From Carya illinoinensis (lineage: Eukaryota > Streptophyta > Magnoliopsida > Fagales > Juglandaceae), in the NCBI RefSeq assembly GCF_018687715.1, contig NC_056766.1, forward strand, positions 44,556,933 to 44,620,932: a stretch of DNA of 64,000 nt, in the 5' to 3' direction. The number at the start of each line of letters is the position of its first letter. Position 1 is the stretch's first letter. The position numbers were made by a program, and so were the translations under genes. Shown here piece after piece: positions 38,208-50,700 of the stretch. The notes below the pieces were generated by a model, which was not told the DNA's origin, searched no databases, and was given only the letters and a program-made list of their open reading frames with translations.

Positions 38208-41200
38208 AACAGAAGCTTAGCTCTGTTTTTCTTCCTCCACCTCATGGTTCTATCTTTTTCCATTTTGTGTCATAAAAAATCTCTGCCAACAAAGTCTAAT
38301 CCAAGAAAACACCATTTTCAAATAGTAGTCCATACCAATACACTTCCCTTCGCGAGTGGAATTGATGCAGTATTGTGGATCCTTTTACCACATGTTCACA
38401 TCAAGAAGTGCACTTCTTACAAACTTAGGTGATCAGAGTTCAGATTCTCAAAAAGTACCCATATGCATGTCATCAAAAGTGAGCTTTGAATGTCAACGTA
38501 CAAACAGTCCATACGGGAGGCTACATACGGCGCTGCAATAGAGGGAGGCTGGTCAACACTGCTAAATAGAGGGAGGCTACATACGGCGCTGTAATCTAAA
38601 TCCCCAGGCGTAATTTTAGGGGCTCTTCCCGCTCAAACTAGACAGTCCATAGATATGTAAATATGTTCTATATAAGGGGGATAAATCCTCTGAAAAGGAT
38701 CATCGAATTGTAATCCATTTTTGACATGGTATCAGAGCTTGAATCTTTTTTGCTCTATCTTGTTTCAGCCTATCTCTAGTATTGTGGTCCTTTGAGGCTG
38801 TCGACAGTTCTCTGCAGTATTAGGAAACCCATCCGGTCAAGAGCCAACCCAGCAGATAAACTCAGCAGATAATGGAGCCAACCCCGGCCAACCCACTAAA
38901 CTCCCACTTGACCCATACTCGGACTTCAGGTCAACACGGGATGCAGGGACTTTAAGTAATTCTCGGTCAACTCTGTTCGCTTCTCTCCCTTGCCCTGTTT
39001 TTGCGAGCTGGCTTCAAGCTTTCACAGATCTTCGGTCAATTTCCTTCACGTCTCAGGTTTTAGCTATTCTCGATTTTTTCTCGGTTTTAACTATTCTCGG
39101 TTGCTCATCATTTTCGATTGTTATTTTTTTTAGCTATTCTCGGTCTTATCCAATTTTGCTCAAGCATTTGAAACTCACATTGCTTTTCTCGGTCTTATCC
39201 AACTTGCAGCAAAATAATTGTTTATTTGTTGTTCTCGGTCCCACGGTTGCTCATCATTTTCGATTGTTTATTTTTTTTTAGCTATTCTCAGTCTTATCCA
39301 ATTTTGCTCAAGCATTTGAAACTCACATTGCTTTTCTCGGTCTTATCCAGCTTGCAGCAAATAATTATTTTTTTTGCTGTTCTCGGTCCCAATAATTGTT
39401 CACATGCTATTATTGAACTCGATTCAATTTCACTTGCTCAGCCATGGGAATATATAGATAAATCCATGCTTGCAAGTTTCAATAAAGTCAGAAACAGTAA
39501 TAGTCAAAAGTTGAAGATATTTGATTGACTCACACCTCAAAAGTTGATACATCTTGTCCAGAGAATATCAACCTGCGTGAATAAATCTTTTGGGTTGAGG
39601 TGAAAAGTTTTTAGAACTTTGTTTTGATCTGATCCCTTGCTAGTTATTCCAAAGCACTTCGTAATTTCTTAGCCTTTTAACCGTGGTCATTTTTTTGTGG
39701 GTTTGCCGTGGGATATAATTTATTAGTCTTATCTCGGGTTCCATTTAATTTTCTTCTCGGATTTAATTTTTTAACATGGACTCCGTACCTGTATGTACTA
39801 AGTTTTCGGGAAATAATTATTCTACGTGGGCGTTTCAGTTTGAACTTTTTCTTAAAGGAAAAGATCTTTGGGGGCATATTGATGGCACTGATTGTGCATC
39901 TAATCCTGATAAATCCAAGGATTGGGATGTGCTTGATGCTCGAATTATGTCTTGGCTTCTTGGCTCAGTTGAGCCACATATTATCACCCACTTACGGCCT
40001 CATCGTACTGCTCAATTCATGTGGACTTACTTAAAGAAAGTATATCATCAAGATAATGGTGCTCGTCGTTTTCAGTTAGAGCATACGATTGCCTTGTTTT
40101 CTCATGACAGTCGTTCCATTCAAGACTATTATTCGGCCTTTTTGACTCTTTGGAATGAATATTCTGATTTGATTACTGCGGATGTTCCTGTTACCTCTCT
40201 TTCCACTATTCAAAGTCTTCACGAGACTCGTCGCCGTGATCAGTTTCTTATGAAACTTCGCCCCGAGTATGAATCTATTCGATCTTCTCTGCTGAATCGC
40301 TCGCCTGTTCCTTCTCTTGATGTTTGTTTTGGTGAGTTACTTCGTGAAGAACAAAGGCTCAGTACTCAAGCTTCTCTGGAACACTCTCATGGAAGTTCAG
40401 GGTTCCCTCCTATGGCTTATGCTGCTCAACGACGAGGACCGCCTGTTCATTCTCGCACCTTACAGTGTTTCTGCTGCAAGGAATACGGGCATATTGCTGC
40501 TAATTGTCCTAAGAAATACTGTTCTTATTGCAAGAAGAAGGGTCACATTATCAAAGACTGTCGTATATGTCCCCAGAATCGTCAGGCTCACGCATTTCAA
40601 ACTTCTATAGCACATGGCTCTTCCTCAGGTGCTTCCTCCGATTTTGCACCTCCTACAACAAATTACTGTACACCAGAAATGGTGCAACAAATGCTAATTT
40701 CGGCATTATCTGCAATGGGGTTTCAAGGTAAAAATACAACTAAACTCTGGTATGTAGACTCGGGTGCTTCTAATCATATGACGAATACTCCTACTGCTCT
40801 ATGTCATGTTCGGCCCTATGCTGGTCAATCTGCCATTCAGACTGCCAATGGTAGTGCCTTGCCAATAGCTGCTATCGGAGATGCCTCTTCTCAATTTACT
40901 GATGTGTTTCTTGCTCCTCAACTTTCCACAAATCTTATTTCTGTTGGTCAATTAGTTGATAACAACTGTGCTGTTCACTTTTCTGGTGATGGATGTGTTG
41001 TGCAGGACCAGGTAACGGGGAAGCCGATCGCGAAGGGACCTAAAGTGGGGCGTTTATTTCCACTATTTTTACCTGTTCCACTACTTTCTTCAGTTTCGTC
41101 TATTAAGTCCTTTACTTGTCATAATGTTCCAACTCTGAGTATGATGTGGCATCGTCGTTTAGGTCATCCCAATGCTCAGATTTTATCTCATGTATTGCAC

Positions 41201-44200
41201 TCGGGTTTTCTTGATAATGAAGAACGTTCTTCTTTATCTCTTCAATGTGATTCTTGTAAACTTGGTAAAAGTAAAATTCTTCCATTTCCGTTACACGCTA
41301 ATAGAGCTTCTCACTGCTTTGATCTTATCCATAGTGATGTCTGGGGACCTTCTCCGGTTAGTTCACGTGAAAAATTTAAATATTATGTGACTTTCATTGA
41401 TGATTATAGCAGATTCACTTGGGTTTATTTTCTTCGCTTTAAATCTGAGGTTTTTCATACTTTCACTGAGTTTTTTGCGTACATTGACAATCAATTCTCT
41501 GCGACTATTAAAACATTACGCACAGATTCTGGTGGTGAATATTTATCTACTGAGTTTCAGGCATTCTTGGCTTCTAAAGGTATTATTCATCAACGTTCAT
41601 GTCCTGCTACTCCCCAACAAAATGGAGTAGCCGAACGCAAAAATCGTCATCTTCTTGATGTGGTACGTACACTCTTGTTAGAATCATTTGTTCCATCCAT
41701 GTTCTGGGTCGAGGCTCTGAAAATTGCTACTCACTTGATTAATCGTTTACCTTCCCAAGTCTTACACATGGAGTCTCCCTATTTCCGCTTGTTTGCTAAA
41801 CAACCTGGTTATGATAATCTTCGTATCTTTGGTTGTGTATGTTTTGTCCATTTACCTCCTCATGAGCGACATAAATTATCTGCTCAATCTGTTAGATGTG
41901 CATTCTTGGGATATAATGTGTGTCAAAAGGGATTTGTTTACTATGATCCCACTTTACATCGTACGCGCATTTCTCGGAATGTTATTTTCTTTGAAAATCA
42001 ACATTTCTTTCCTGTGTCTTCTATACCTTCTTCCTCTACTGTGGTCCTCCCATCTTTTGAACAGCAGTTCTCAGATCTTCATCCAGTCAGCTCCCGTTTT
42101 AAACCAGGTATTGTGTATACAAGACGCTCCCACTCACAGTCTCTTCCGGTGGCTCAACCAATATCTGATCCTACCATGCTCCAGGATCAATCAGTTGTAG
42201 CACCTTCAGAGCACTTGGTACGTTGCTCTTCTCGAGTATCAGTACCTTCGGATAGGTATGGGTGGTTTGCCTCTGCTCTTACTACTACATTATCCAATTT
42301 TGATATTCCAACATGCTACTCACAAGCTGTCAAGCATGATTGTTGGCGACAAGCTATGCAGGAAGAAATTGACGCTTTAGAGGTCAACCACACCTGGGAC
42401 ACTGAGCCATGTCCTCCCACCATTGTTCCTCTGGGTTGCAAATGGGTTTATTCAGTCAAAATCCAATCTGATGGAAGTTTAGATCGTTACAAAGCTCGGC
42501 TTGTTGCACTAGGGAATAATCAAGAATATGGTGTCAATTTTGAAGAGACCTTTGCTCCTGTGGCTAAAATGACTACTGTTCGTATGATTCTAGCTCTTGC
42601 TGCTTCCAGTGATTGGCCACTACATCAGATGGATGTTAAGAATGCTTTCCTTCACGGGGATCTTAAAGAGTGTATTTATATGAAGCCACCCCCGGGATTG
42701 TTCAGCTCTCCGACTTCACATGTGTGTAAGCTTCGTCGCTCTCTTTATGGTCTCAAACAGGCTCCGAGAGCTTGGTTTGATAAATTCCGCACAACTTTAT
42801 TACAATTTTCATTCAAGCAAAGCAAGTATGATACTTCATTGTTTCTTCGGAAATCAGACATGGGTATTGTTGTTCTTTTAGTCTATGTTGATGATATTGT
42901 GATCACTGGTTCCGATTCTGTCTTACTTGGCCAGCTCAAGACTCATCTCTCAGAGTCCTTTCATATGAAGGATCTTGGATCTCTCACATATTTTCTTGGT
43001 CTTGAAGTGCATCGTAGTCCCTCTGGTATTTCACTCAGTCAACATAAGTATACTAGTGACTTGGTGGCTACAACTGGTCTACAGGAGGCTACTTCTGTGG
43101 ATACTCCTATGGAATTAAATGTCAAGCTTTGCAAAGAGGAGGGTGACTTACTTTCTGATCCCAGTTTATATCGAAAGTTGGTGGGTAGCCTTGTTTATCT
43201 CACTATTACTAGACCCGACATTTCTTTTGCTGTACAGCAAGTCAGCCAGTTTCTTCAGACTCCTCGTCATCTTCATTTGGATGCTGTTCGTCGGATCATA
43301 CGATATGTTAATGGCACTTCTGCTCGTGGTTTATTCTTCCCAGCCGGCAACTCGACTCGTCTGGCTGCTTATAGCGATGCTGATTGGGCTGGTTGTGCGG
43401 ATACACGTCGCTCCATCACTGGTTGGTGTGTATTCTTAGGTAATGCATTGGTCTCTTGGAAGAGTAAGAAGCAAGACCGAGTTTCTAAGTCATCTACAGA
43501 ATCTGAATACCGAGCGATGTCTTTAGCTTGTTCTGAAATTATTTGGCTTCGAGGTATGCTTGCTGAGCTAGATTTTTCTGAGACCGATCCCACACCTCTA
43601 CATGCCGGTAATACGAGTGCTATTCAGATCACGGCCAATCCTGTCTATCATGAGCGCACGAAGCATATTGAAGTCGATTGTCACTCTATCCGTGAAGCAT
43701 TTGAAGCTCGTATTATCACTCTTCCACATGTTTCTACTGAACTCCAAATTGCTGATATTTTCACCAAGGCTCTCACTCGTCATCGACATTGCTTTCTAAG
43801 TAGCAAATTGATGCTTGTTGATCTACGGGCATCAATTTGAGGGGGGCTGTCAACGTACAAACAGTCCATACGGGAGGCTACATACGGCGCTGCAATAGAG
43901 GGAGGCTGGTCAACACTGCTAAATAGAGGGATGCTACATACGGCGCTGTAATCTAAATCCCCAGGCGTAATTTTAGGGGCTCTTCCCGCTCAAACTAGAC
44001 AGTCCATAGATATGTAAATATGTTCTATATAAGGGGGATAAATCCTCTGAAAAGGATCATCGAATTGTAATCCATTTTTGACATTGAAGACATCCAATAA
44101 AAGGCTAGCATCCAAAAGGCACGAATGAAATCCAACAAACCTGTTCGCATTTCCCTAACTTTTCCTTTTCTCCTGTGTATCCCTGAACACAGAAATATAA

Positions 44201-44639
44201 ATGCAATTATAACTTGAAAGGCACTGATGAAAGTATCATCTTGAGGGGCCTGAATCCTCCAAAGGCTATGAAAGATTTGCAGAAGATGTCAACTGATAAT
44301 ATGTCATATTCCAATTAATTGGGTAATTCATTGCCAAACCTTAAGTAGCTCCATTTCCTCTTTCGTAGGACAGAACTTTATGAGATTCTCAACCTGATCC
44401 ACATCTAAAGCTGAATCTTCAAGGGCAAGCACTGAACTCTGTAAATGTTCCACATGAAATCATAATTCATAAGAAAAACTCATCAGAAAGCAAACCCTTG
44501 CTGTACAATGGGATTAAGATCACATATCAAGCAATGAATGGGAAGATTGTATGCAAAGAGAATATGTATGCCAAGGACAAACCCGGAGGGAAAGGATGAG
44601 TTCTAGCAAGAGAGAGAGCCTAAATAAAGGAATAAGAAT

Positions 44640-44723
<84 letters not shown>

Positions 44724-47700
44724 AACGTGTTTTGTTTTTGGATGTATAGTGGACGATGACATTATGATCACCAAAACAATTATAACACGACCTGCTCAAG
44801 GCAAATTAAAGACATGACCTACATCCCATATTCGTCAACTGAAGAGTTGACATAAGATAACCACAAGAATGTAATAATATAACTATACTTGTCCCTTTAA
44901 CAACATGAAACTTTGAGTTCTAAGAAAAGAAAGAACTTTTACGCTGAAAGTTTGACATATCTATGCAGAGACTTTAAAGTCAAACCATTGTAGGCTCATA
45001 TCAGTTGTAAGCGTTTAGCACACATCACCACTATTATTGTTCTAATAATACTTCAAATGTTAAGTTTGAGCCCAACTGTCCTGGAAATCTTTTATGGAAA
45101 AGAATCTGTAGTTCAAGCAACCAATTGGCATCAATGGTCTCTTGACCAAATGGCACCTCCTTCCCTTATAAGGTCAGAGGCTAAGGTCACATAGGTTTAT
45201 TTACCTATTGAGAAAAAAAAGAGAGATTCTAAAATCAAGTGACACATGTCATAAAACCTGTTACTCTCGGTATCAGTTTGTACTACTTAATACAAAAAAA
45301 TTTCATATACAAGGACGAGAAGTTAGAAAAAGAAAACCTAGGAATAAGAAACTAAGACTGCCCTATATAAAATGGAATGCAGAACATGTTCATTTATCTG
45401 AGCTCCTATAGTTTCGATAAAGATTTGTACTGTTGAGCTCTGGACTACTTGAAGCTTAGGCTAAATTAAACCTTCATTCCAATTACCCGGAGAAGTAGAT
45501 GTTTGAAGTTCCATCAAACTTACCACTAAGTCATGCAATGATACTTTCACCTTTGAAAGCATGATTTCACAGTTATATGCCCGCCGGTGGTCAACCTGCA
45601 GAAGTGATAGCATTACATAAACTCTAGATATTGATCTGCTATTCATAAAAACTGTAATTTGGCCAAACAAGATAAATGTGATAAGAAAGTGATGCTAATA
45701 AGAACCACAATACATTACATCTCTGTACTGCAAAGCCTCCCCCATCACAGAGGCAACTGCTAGCACCAAGTCACTGACCAAACCTCTCAATCAAATCGGC
45801 TTAACACAGTCCTTTTCGACGGATTCTTCATACCCTCGGGGTGGTGAATCAGAAAGGAAGGTTGCGCTTGTAGGGGGGAGGGAGCTCTTAAGAACACCCC
45901 CAAAAAAAAAAAAAAAAAAAAAAACCAAAAGATCATAAAATAGAAGCCTACAAATAAGTACAAGTGTCTTTCTTCTATATGTGATTTTAAGTTTTATTAT
46001 GTGGAGCCCACAGGATACATATAATGGAGATAAGATTCCTTCATAGTAGTTAAAGGGGGTTCCAAAAATTAAAAATGCAAACAGTTATATCAGTTTTGAC
46101 TTTCGTTATTTGTTTTGGTAAAAAGCCCATTTGAAGAGTCATGCTTTTCTGCATCAAGCACGAAGTAGTATTTTAAGGGGTGCTCTTGGAATGAAGTTCA
46201 GTGTAAGGTTTTCAAATAGCTTCAAAGAATTATTCGTAATCTTGGGTTCTGAAAGGTTACTGGTGCTCTTAAGCCGAGTTTTCTAGTACTAGGGTTTTCT
46301 AATAATTTCTAAGAATAATTGAATTCTTGGGTTTTAAAAGCTAGTATATTTGTGTTTTTTAAGGTATGTTATCAAATAGTCTAGGAGTCTATATACTATG
46401 CCTTATTTATAATAAATATGATTCAAAAACTTTATAAGGTTTTTGATTAAAAAAGTTTTTTGAATGTTTTGTTCATTGGAAGGCATGAACATTTTCCATT
46501 ATCCTCTTTAAAATTTGATGCATTCACAGCCATGCTTTCTTACATTTTCCATCACATAAACCTGATTTGGATCTCTTTTATCATTTTTCCCCTTATTTCA
46601 TCATCTCAACAATCTAAAGTCCTAAAGTTAGTCATTTCCAGAATCACTATCTCAAAATGTTACAACCTTTTCTTCCTCCAACCTTAGCCAAAATCCATTG
46701 ACAAGGTCTAATACCTTCTGTCACCTATTAGAACCTTAATAATCTCCCTTTCCTTAGCCCTTAGGAAATGCAATCCTAAACAAGTTGTTCTATCCTACAT
46801 CAGACGGAGTACCATAAGATGAAGAATCTGAAAAAAAAAAATCACTGTAAAATTTTAACCAGAAAAGCAGATGTGTCTCCAAATGAACACAAGTTTGTAG
46901 ATGGCACATCTCTTACCAAATATTCCAGGAATTATTTCTCAAGACGAAAATAGACAACTTCAAGTAAGAAAAATGAACAGAAACAACTTAATACAGCCTG
47001 AGAACCAAAAACTTGATTACCAGTTGCACTTTATCTGATTTAGGTCCAACTGTGCCTCGCATAGACTTCCTAACATGATCTGAACTTGGAATTGATGCTG
47101 AGAAAAGATTCTCAAGTTCTGAAATGTCAATGTCTGGAGCCCTACATCGAGAGATAACAAGCGAAATAGCCTATTAGACGTGAAGGAGACTCAAAGCATG
47201 ATTATGCTTGGACACAAAAGTTCTCCTAGCCAAAAAAAGCATGTACTTTGAAGCTGCACCCAATTTTTGTGCCTCCGCCCAAAGAGTTCCTGATGCTGCT
47301 CTTGTTAATTTCAACCAATGCAATGGCTTCAGTTTTTTGTTATGATAATTCTTGCCACTTATAGTACGTGAAAGAATTTGCCCCTTTCCCCTGCTGAGAG
47401 AATTAAACGGTGATCCAGAAGATGGAGATACAGAGATACTATTTCCATTTCCATCTAGAGCAAGGGATCCTGGATGACCATCACCAGTCCTAGATGTACC
47501 TTTAAGAAAAGGAGCTGGTGGAGGGGGCGGGGATGGGACAGGTGGCGAACTTTGTGATGCAGGGAGTGAGTTCTTGTATGAAAAAATGGGGGCAGGAGGT
47601 GGTGGTGGCACTAAAGATGGAACTCTAGGACCTGCAACCTGCTGAGAATGAGGAGGGGGTGGTGGTGGAGGATGTCTTGCTCTAACTGCGATATGTTTCT

Positions 47701-50700
47701 TCAAAAGAGGTGTTGGAGGAGGTGGCGGTATTGGAGGTGGTGGAGGATTCGGAGGAGGCAGCCTAATTGATGAAGTAACTGCAGGAGCTGAAGGAGGATT
47801 AAGAAATAAACTAGTGGCAGGAATTGTAGGACCAGCAGTTTGCACTGTATGAGGGGGTGGAGGCGGAAGCAGAGGCAGCTTAGCTCTAACAGCTAGATTC
47901 TCCTTCAAAGGAGGTGCTCGAGGAGGCAGCAGTGTTGGAGGTGGTGGAGGAGTTGGAGAATGAAAAAGTTTCATAGAAACATCAGTTGAGGAAGGCTGTG
48001 GTGGTGGAGGTGGAGGTGGAGGTGGAGGTGTAGGGGGTGAAACCAAAACAATTTTGGCATCTAGAGATTCAGATGTGTGTGAAACAGACAAGGTTAGATC
48101 TGTAATGACTGGAGATATAGCTGGCAGATGGGTGGTTTCTGCACTTTCAGATAAGGTGTGATAATGTAGCTGACGTTCTATGCCAGAAGTTTGGGCTACA
48201 GATGCATCTTCCACAGATTTACAGAAGACTATTGTTGACTGAGAAGATTGAGGTATCCCTTGGCAGCTGATGTCAGATTGTCTGGGTAGTTGAGGTGGAA
48301 TCTGAACGTCAGGAGTCTCAGCTACGTTTCTACTCAGATAAGTACCAGGAGATTGCTTAGGTGAGGACATGGACATGGACTGAATCTCTGGGGACAAAGA
48401 CAAGGAGTTCTTAGCCTTACTTTCCAAGACTGTAGGCTTCTTTTTCTCCCAAAGCTTTCTAGGACTTGTCTCCTGCAATAGACCACTAGTTTCCACACTC
48501 TCATGAGAACCACTTTCCAACAGTTTGTGGACAATATTTGATGCCCTCATGTGTTGGAGCACATTTAGTGATGCATCGGCCTTGGGATCTAAACAGTCCA
48601 CATAACTGAAGAACTCTTGAACTTTTGCAAATGCTTCCGCTGGAAGGCCCTCCTCCTCAAAGCTTGAGATATCACCCGCTACTACGGAAGCAGCAGCATC
48701 CATCTCAGAGAAGAGAATCTTCATCCAATTGATAACCAATGTATTAATTTCATGTTAAGAAAAACACCAGCAAAAGGCCATGCCTAAACAAATCTAGTAT
48801 GTGAGATACCTCTGCTCTGAAGTCCTTTGGAAATTGATCCTTAGCATTCCACAATATGTCAATTTCATCCCGGTTTAGGATCAGTATATTAGACCTAATA
48901 AAAGCAGTATTAAACATTACTCGGAACATCATCTCTTCACGTGCCATTTCATCATTCAAGCTAACACACTCCACCACAACATCACCTTGAATATGGCAAT
49001 TGATGTCTATTTTAACTAGTTCGCATTCTCCCTGAAACACAATTCTAAGGTAAACAAACAGTCATATGTACAAAGATTAGACCAAATTGTGGATTCACCT
49101 AACATGAAAAAATAAATCCAAACAAAATTTGCTTCCAGTGAGCTTCCACAGCGGATTAAAGCATAGAAAGAAAGGTATCAATCAAGTTTCTAGTCCAGGT
49201 AATCTTTAGGAGACTCAACAATACAAACAATGAAGCTCCCAAAACACCGAGGCCACCATATTATAACCCCTTGGGTTTATCCTAATTGGTCATGATATGC
49301 CATCCAAATCCATTTTGGATTTCAATTCAGGACCAGAAAGCCATGTTAAACTTTGATCACACCCTTATCATTGCTGAAGTCCCAAATTAAAGAGATATAC
49401 CAACCTAGATTGACCAGTGTAATTGCTTTTGATAATGTAAATAGTTCCCTCTATAACATTAATTAAAGAAAAGATGAGCTCCTGTTTTTCGAGAATATTT
49501 CCATGAGATTACCGATCACGGTGACACAAATGGTTGTGCCAGAGGCTTGATATTCTGTCCAGTTTTTAGGCTATTGAAACTGATTCTAAAATATTCCTTT
49601 AAATGAAGGCACTTAACAACGGTGGCTTGAGATCAGCCTCATGAAAACCTTATGTTCCCTGTTAAGAAGAGAGTAGATAGAAAGCCGGGTCTATATTAAA
49701 CATAAGATCTACCTAATTCAGTATGGGAGAAAAGTTCAACATCACCTGCTTGTAAGCCCGGACAGCTTTGCGTCTTTTTGGTGTTGAGTACAAGACTTTT
49801 GGGATCTTATAAGCAACAAGAAAAGGATCCTGTCCATACACTCGAAATATTGGACGACAACCCCCATGTCCATCAAAATCAGGAATGAATCTGAGAATGA
49901 TGCAGTCCAAGGTGAGGGCTCTATCCAATGGTGGCCATTCTATGGCGACATTCCTCCTTGATACATACTGTAGATACCTCAGTTGAGAAGGCATTGGATT
50001 CAGTGGTGACAAAAAGTGCAAAAGTTCAAGAGGAGCCTGTTTGTAAACCATGTCTAAGGTCTTCTGCTCCCCACCGTACTGCTTTCTATAGATCAATAAT
50101 GCAGCCAACATAAAAGCCAAAACCAACCAACCACCACGTTCACAGTGCATCACCAGCACGTTATGCTGCCCTAGTGCTAGCCAACTTTCACTTGATTTTA
50201 GAAAATGGTGGATCACCTCTATTGTCAGCACTGGGCAACCCTCAAAATGCTGAGGGTAGTCCATTACAGTCATATCATACTCGGTCAATATGTTAGCAAT
50301 CTCGCTTTGTGCTTCTCCCTCACGAAAATTGAATACCAAGAATGAAGCTTCAGGTAAGTGATCTTGAAGTTGACCAACTATCCCACCAATATATACCTTA
50401 TAGTTCTCTTCATTCCAAGCCTCGGTAGTGAAGCAGCAGTCAAATACTACATATATGTAGATAGAATGAGAAATCACCAGCCACTGAATTGGAAACTTTT
50501 TCCACAACTTAATTAGACAAAATAATCCTACTTAGTAGTGGCTATATATTATAACTTTGTTCTATTCGTTGAACTAGAAAAAATTTGTATTCTTCTTCTG
50601 CAACCATTATGCAATGAGATACTAATATAGTCCTCTAAAAACAAAATTGGGTTGCCATTTGAACTTTCTAGTATATAATTTAGATAACCACTAAAAAATA

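Larger units (their letters stand above)
38491..44083 (+). mobile_element. Full-length, young Ty1/copia element in formin intron 8
   Basis: The 5593 bp element has 236 bp LTRs, a 5 bp target duplication TTGAA (38486-38490 and 44084-44088), an initiator-tRNA-Met primer-binding site (TGGTATCAGAGC, 38727-38738), a ~1 kb leader, one long polyprotein frame and a GAGGGGGGC polypurine tract just before the 3' LTR. One difference in 236 LTR bases indicates recent insertion. It lies in the opposite orientation to the host gene, so its own promoter would make RNA antisense to the formin transcript. Confidence 0.95.

Noticed and set aside
39708..43799. Many out-of-frame and antisense ORFs in the Copia elements
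   Set aside because: They are shadows of the intact gag-pol frames and lack any motif of their own.
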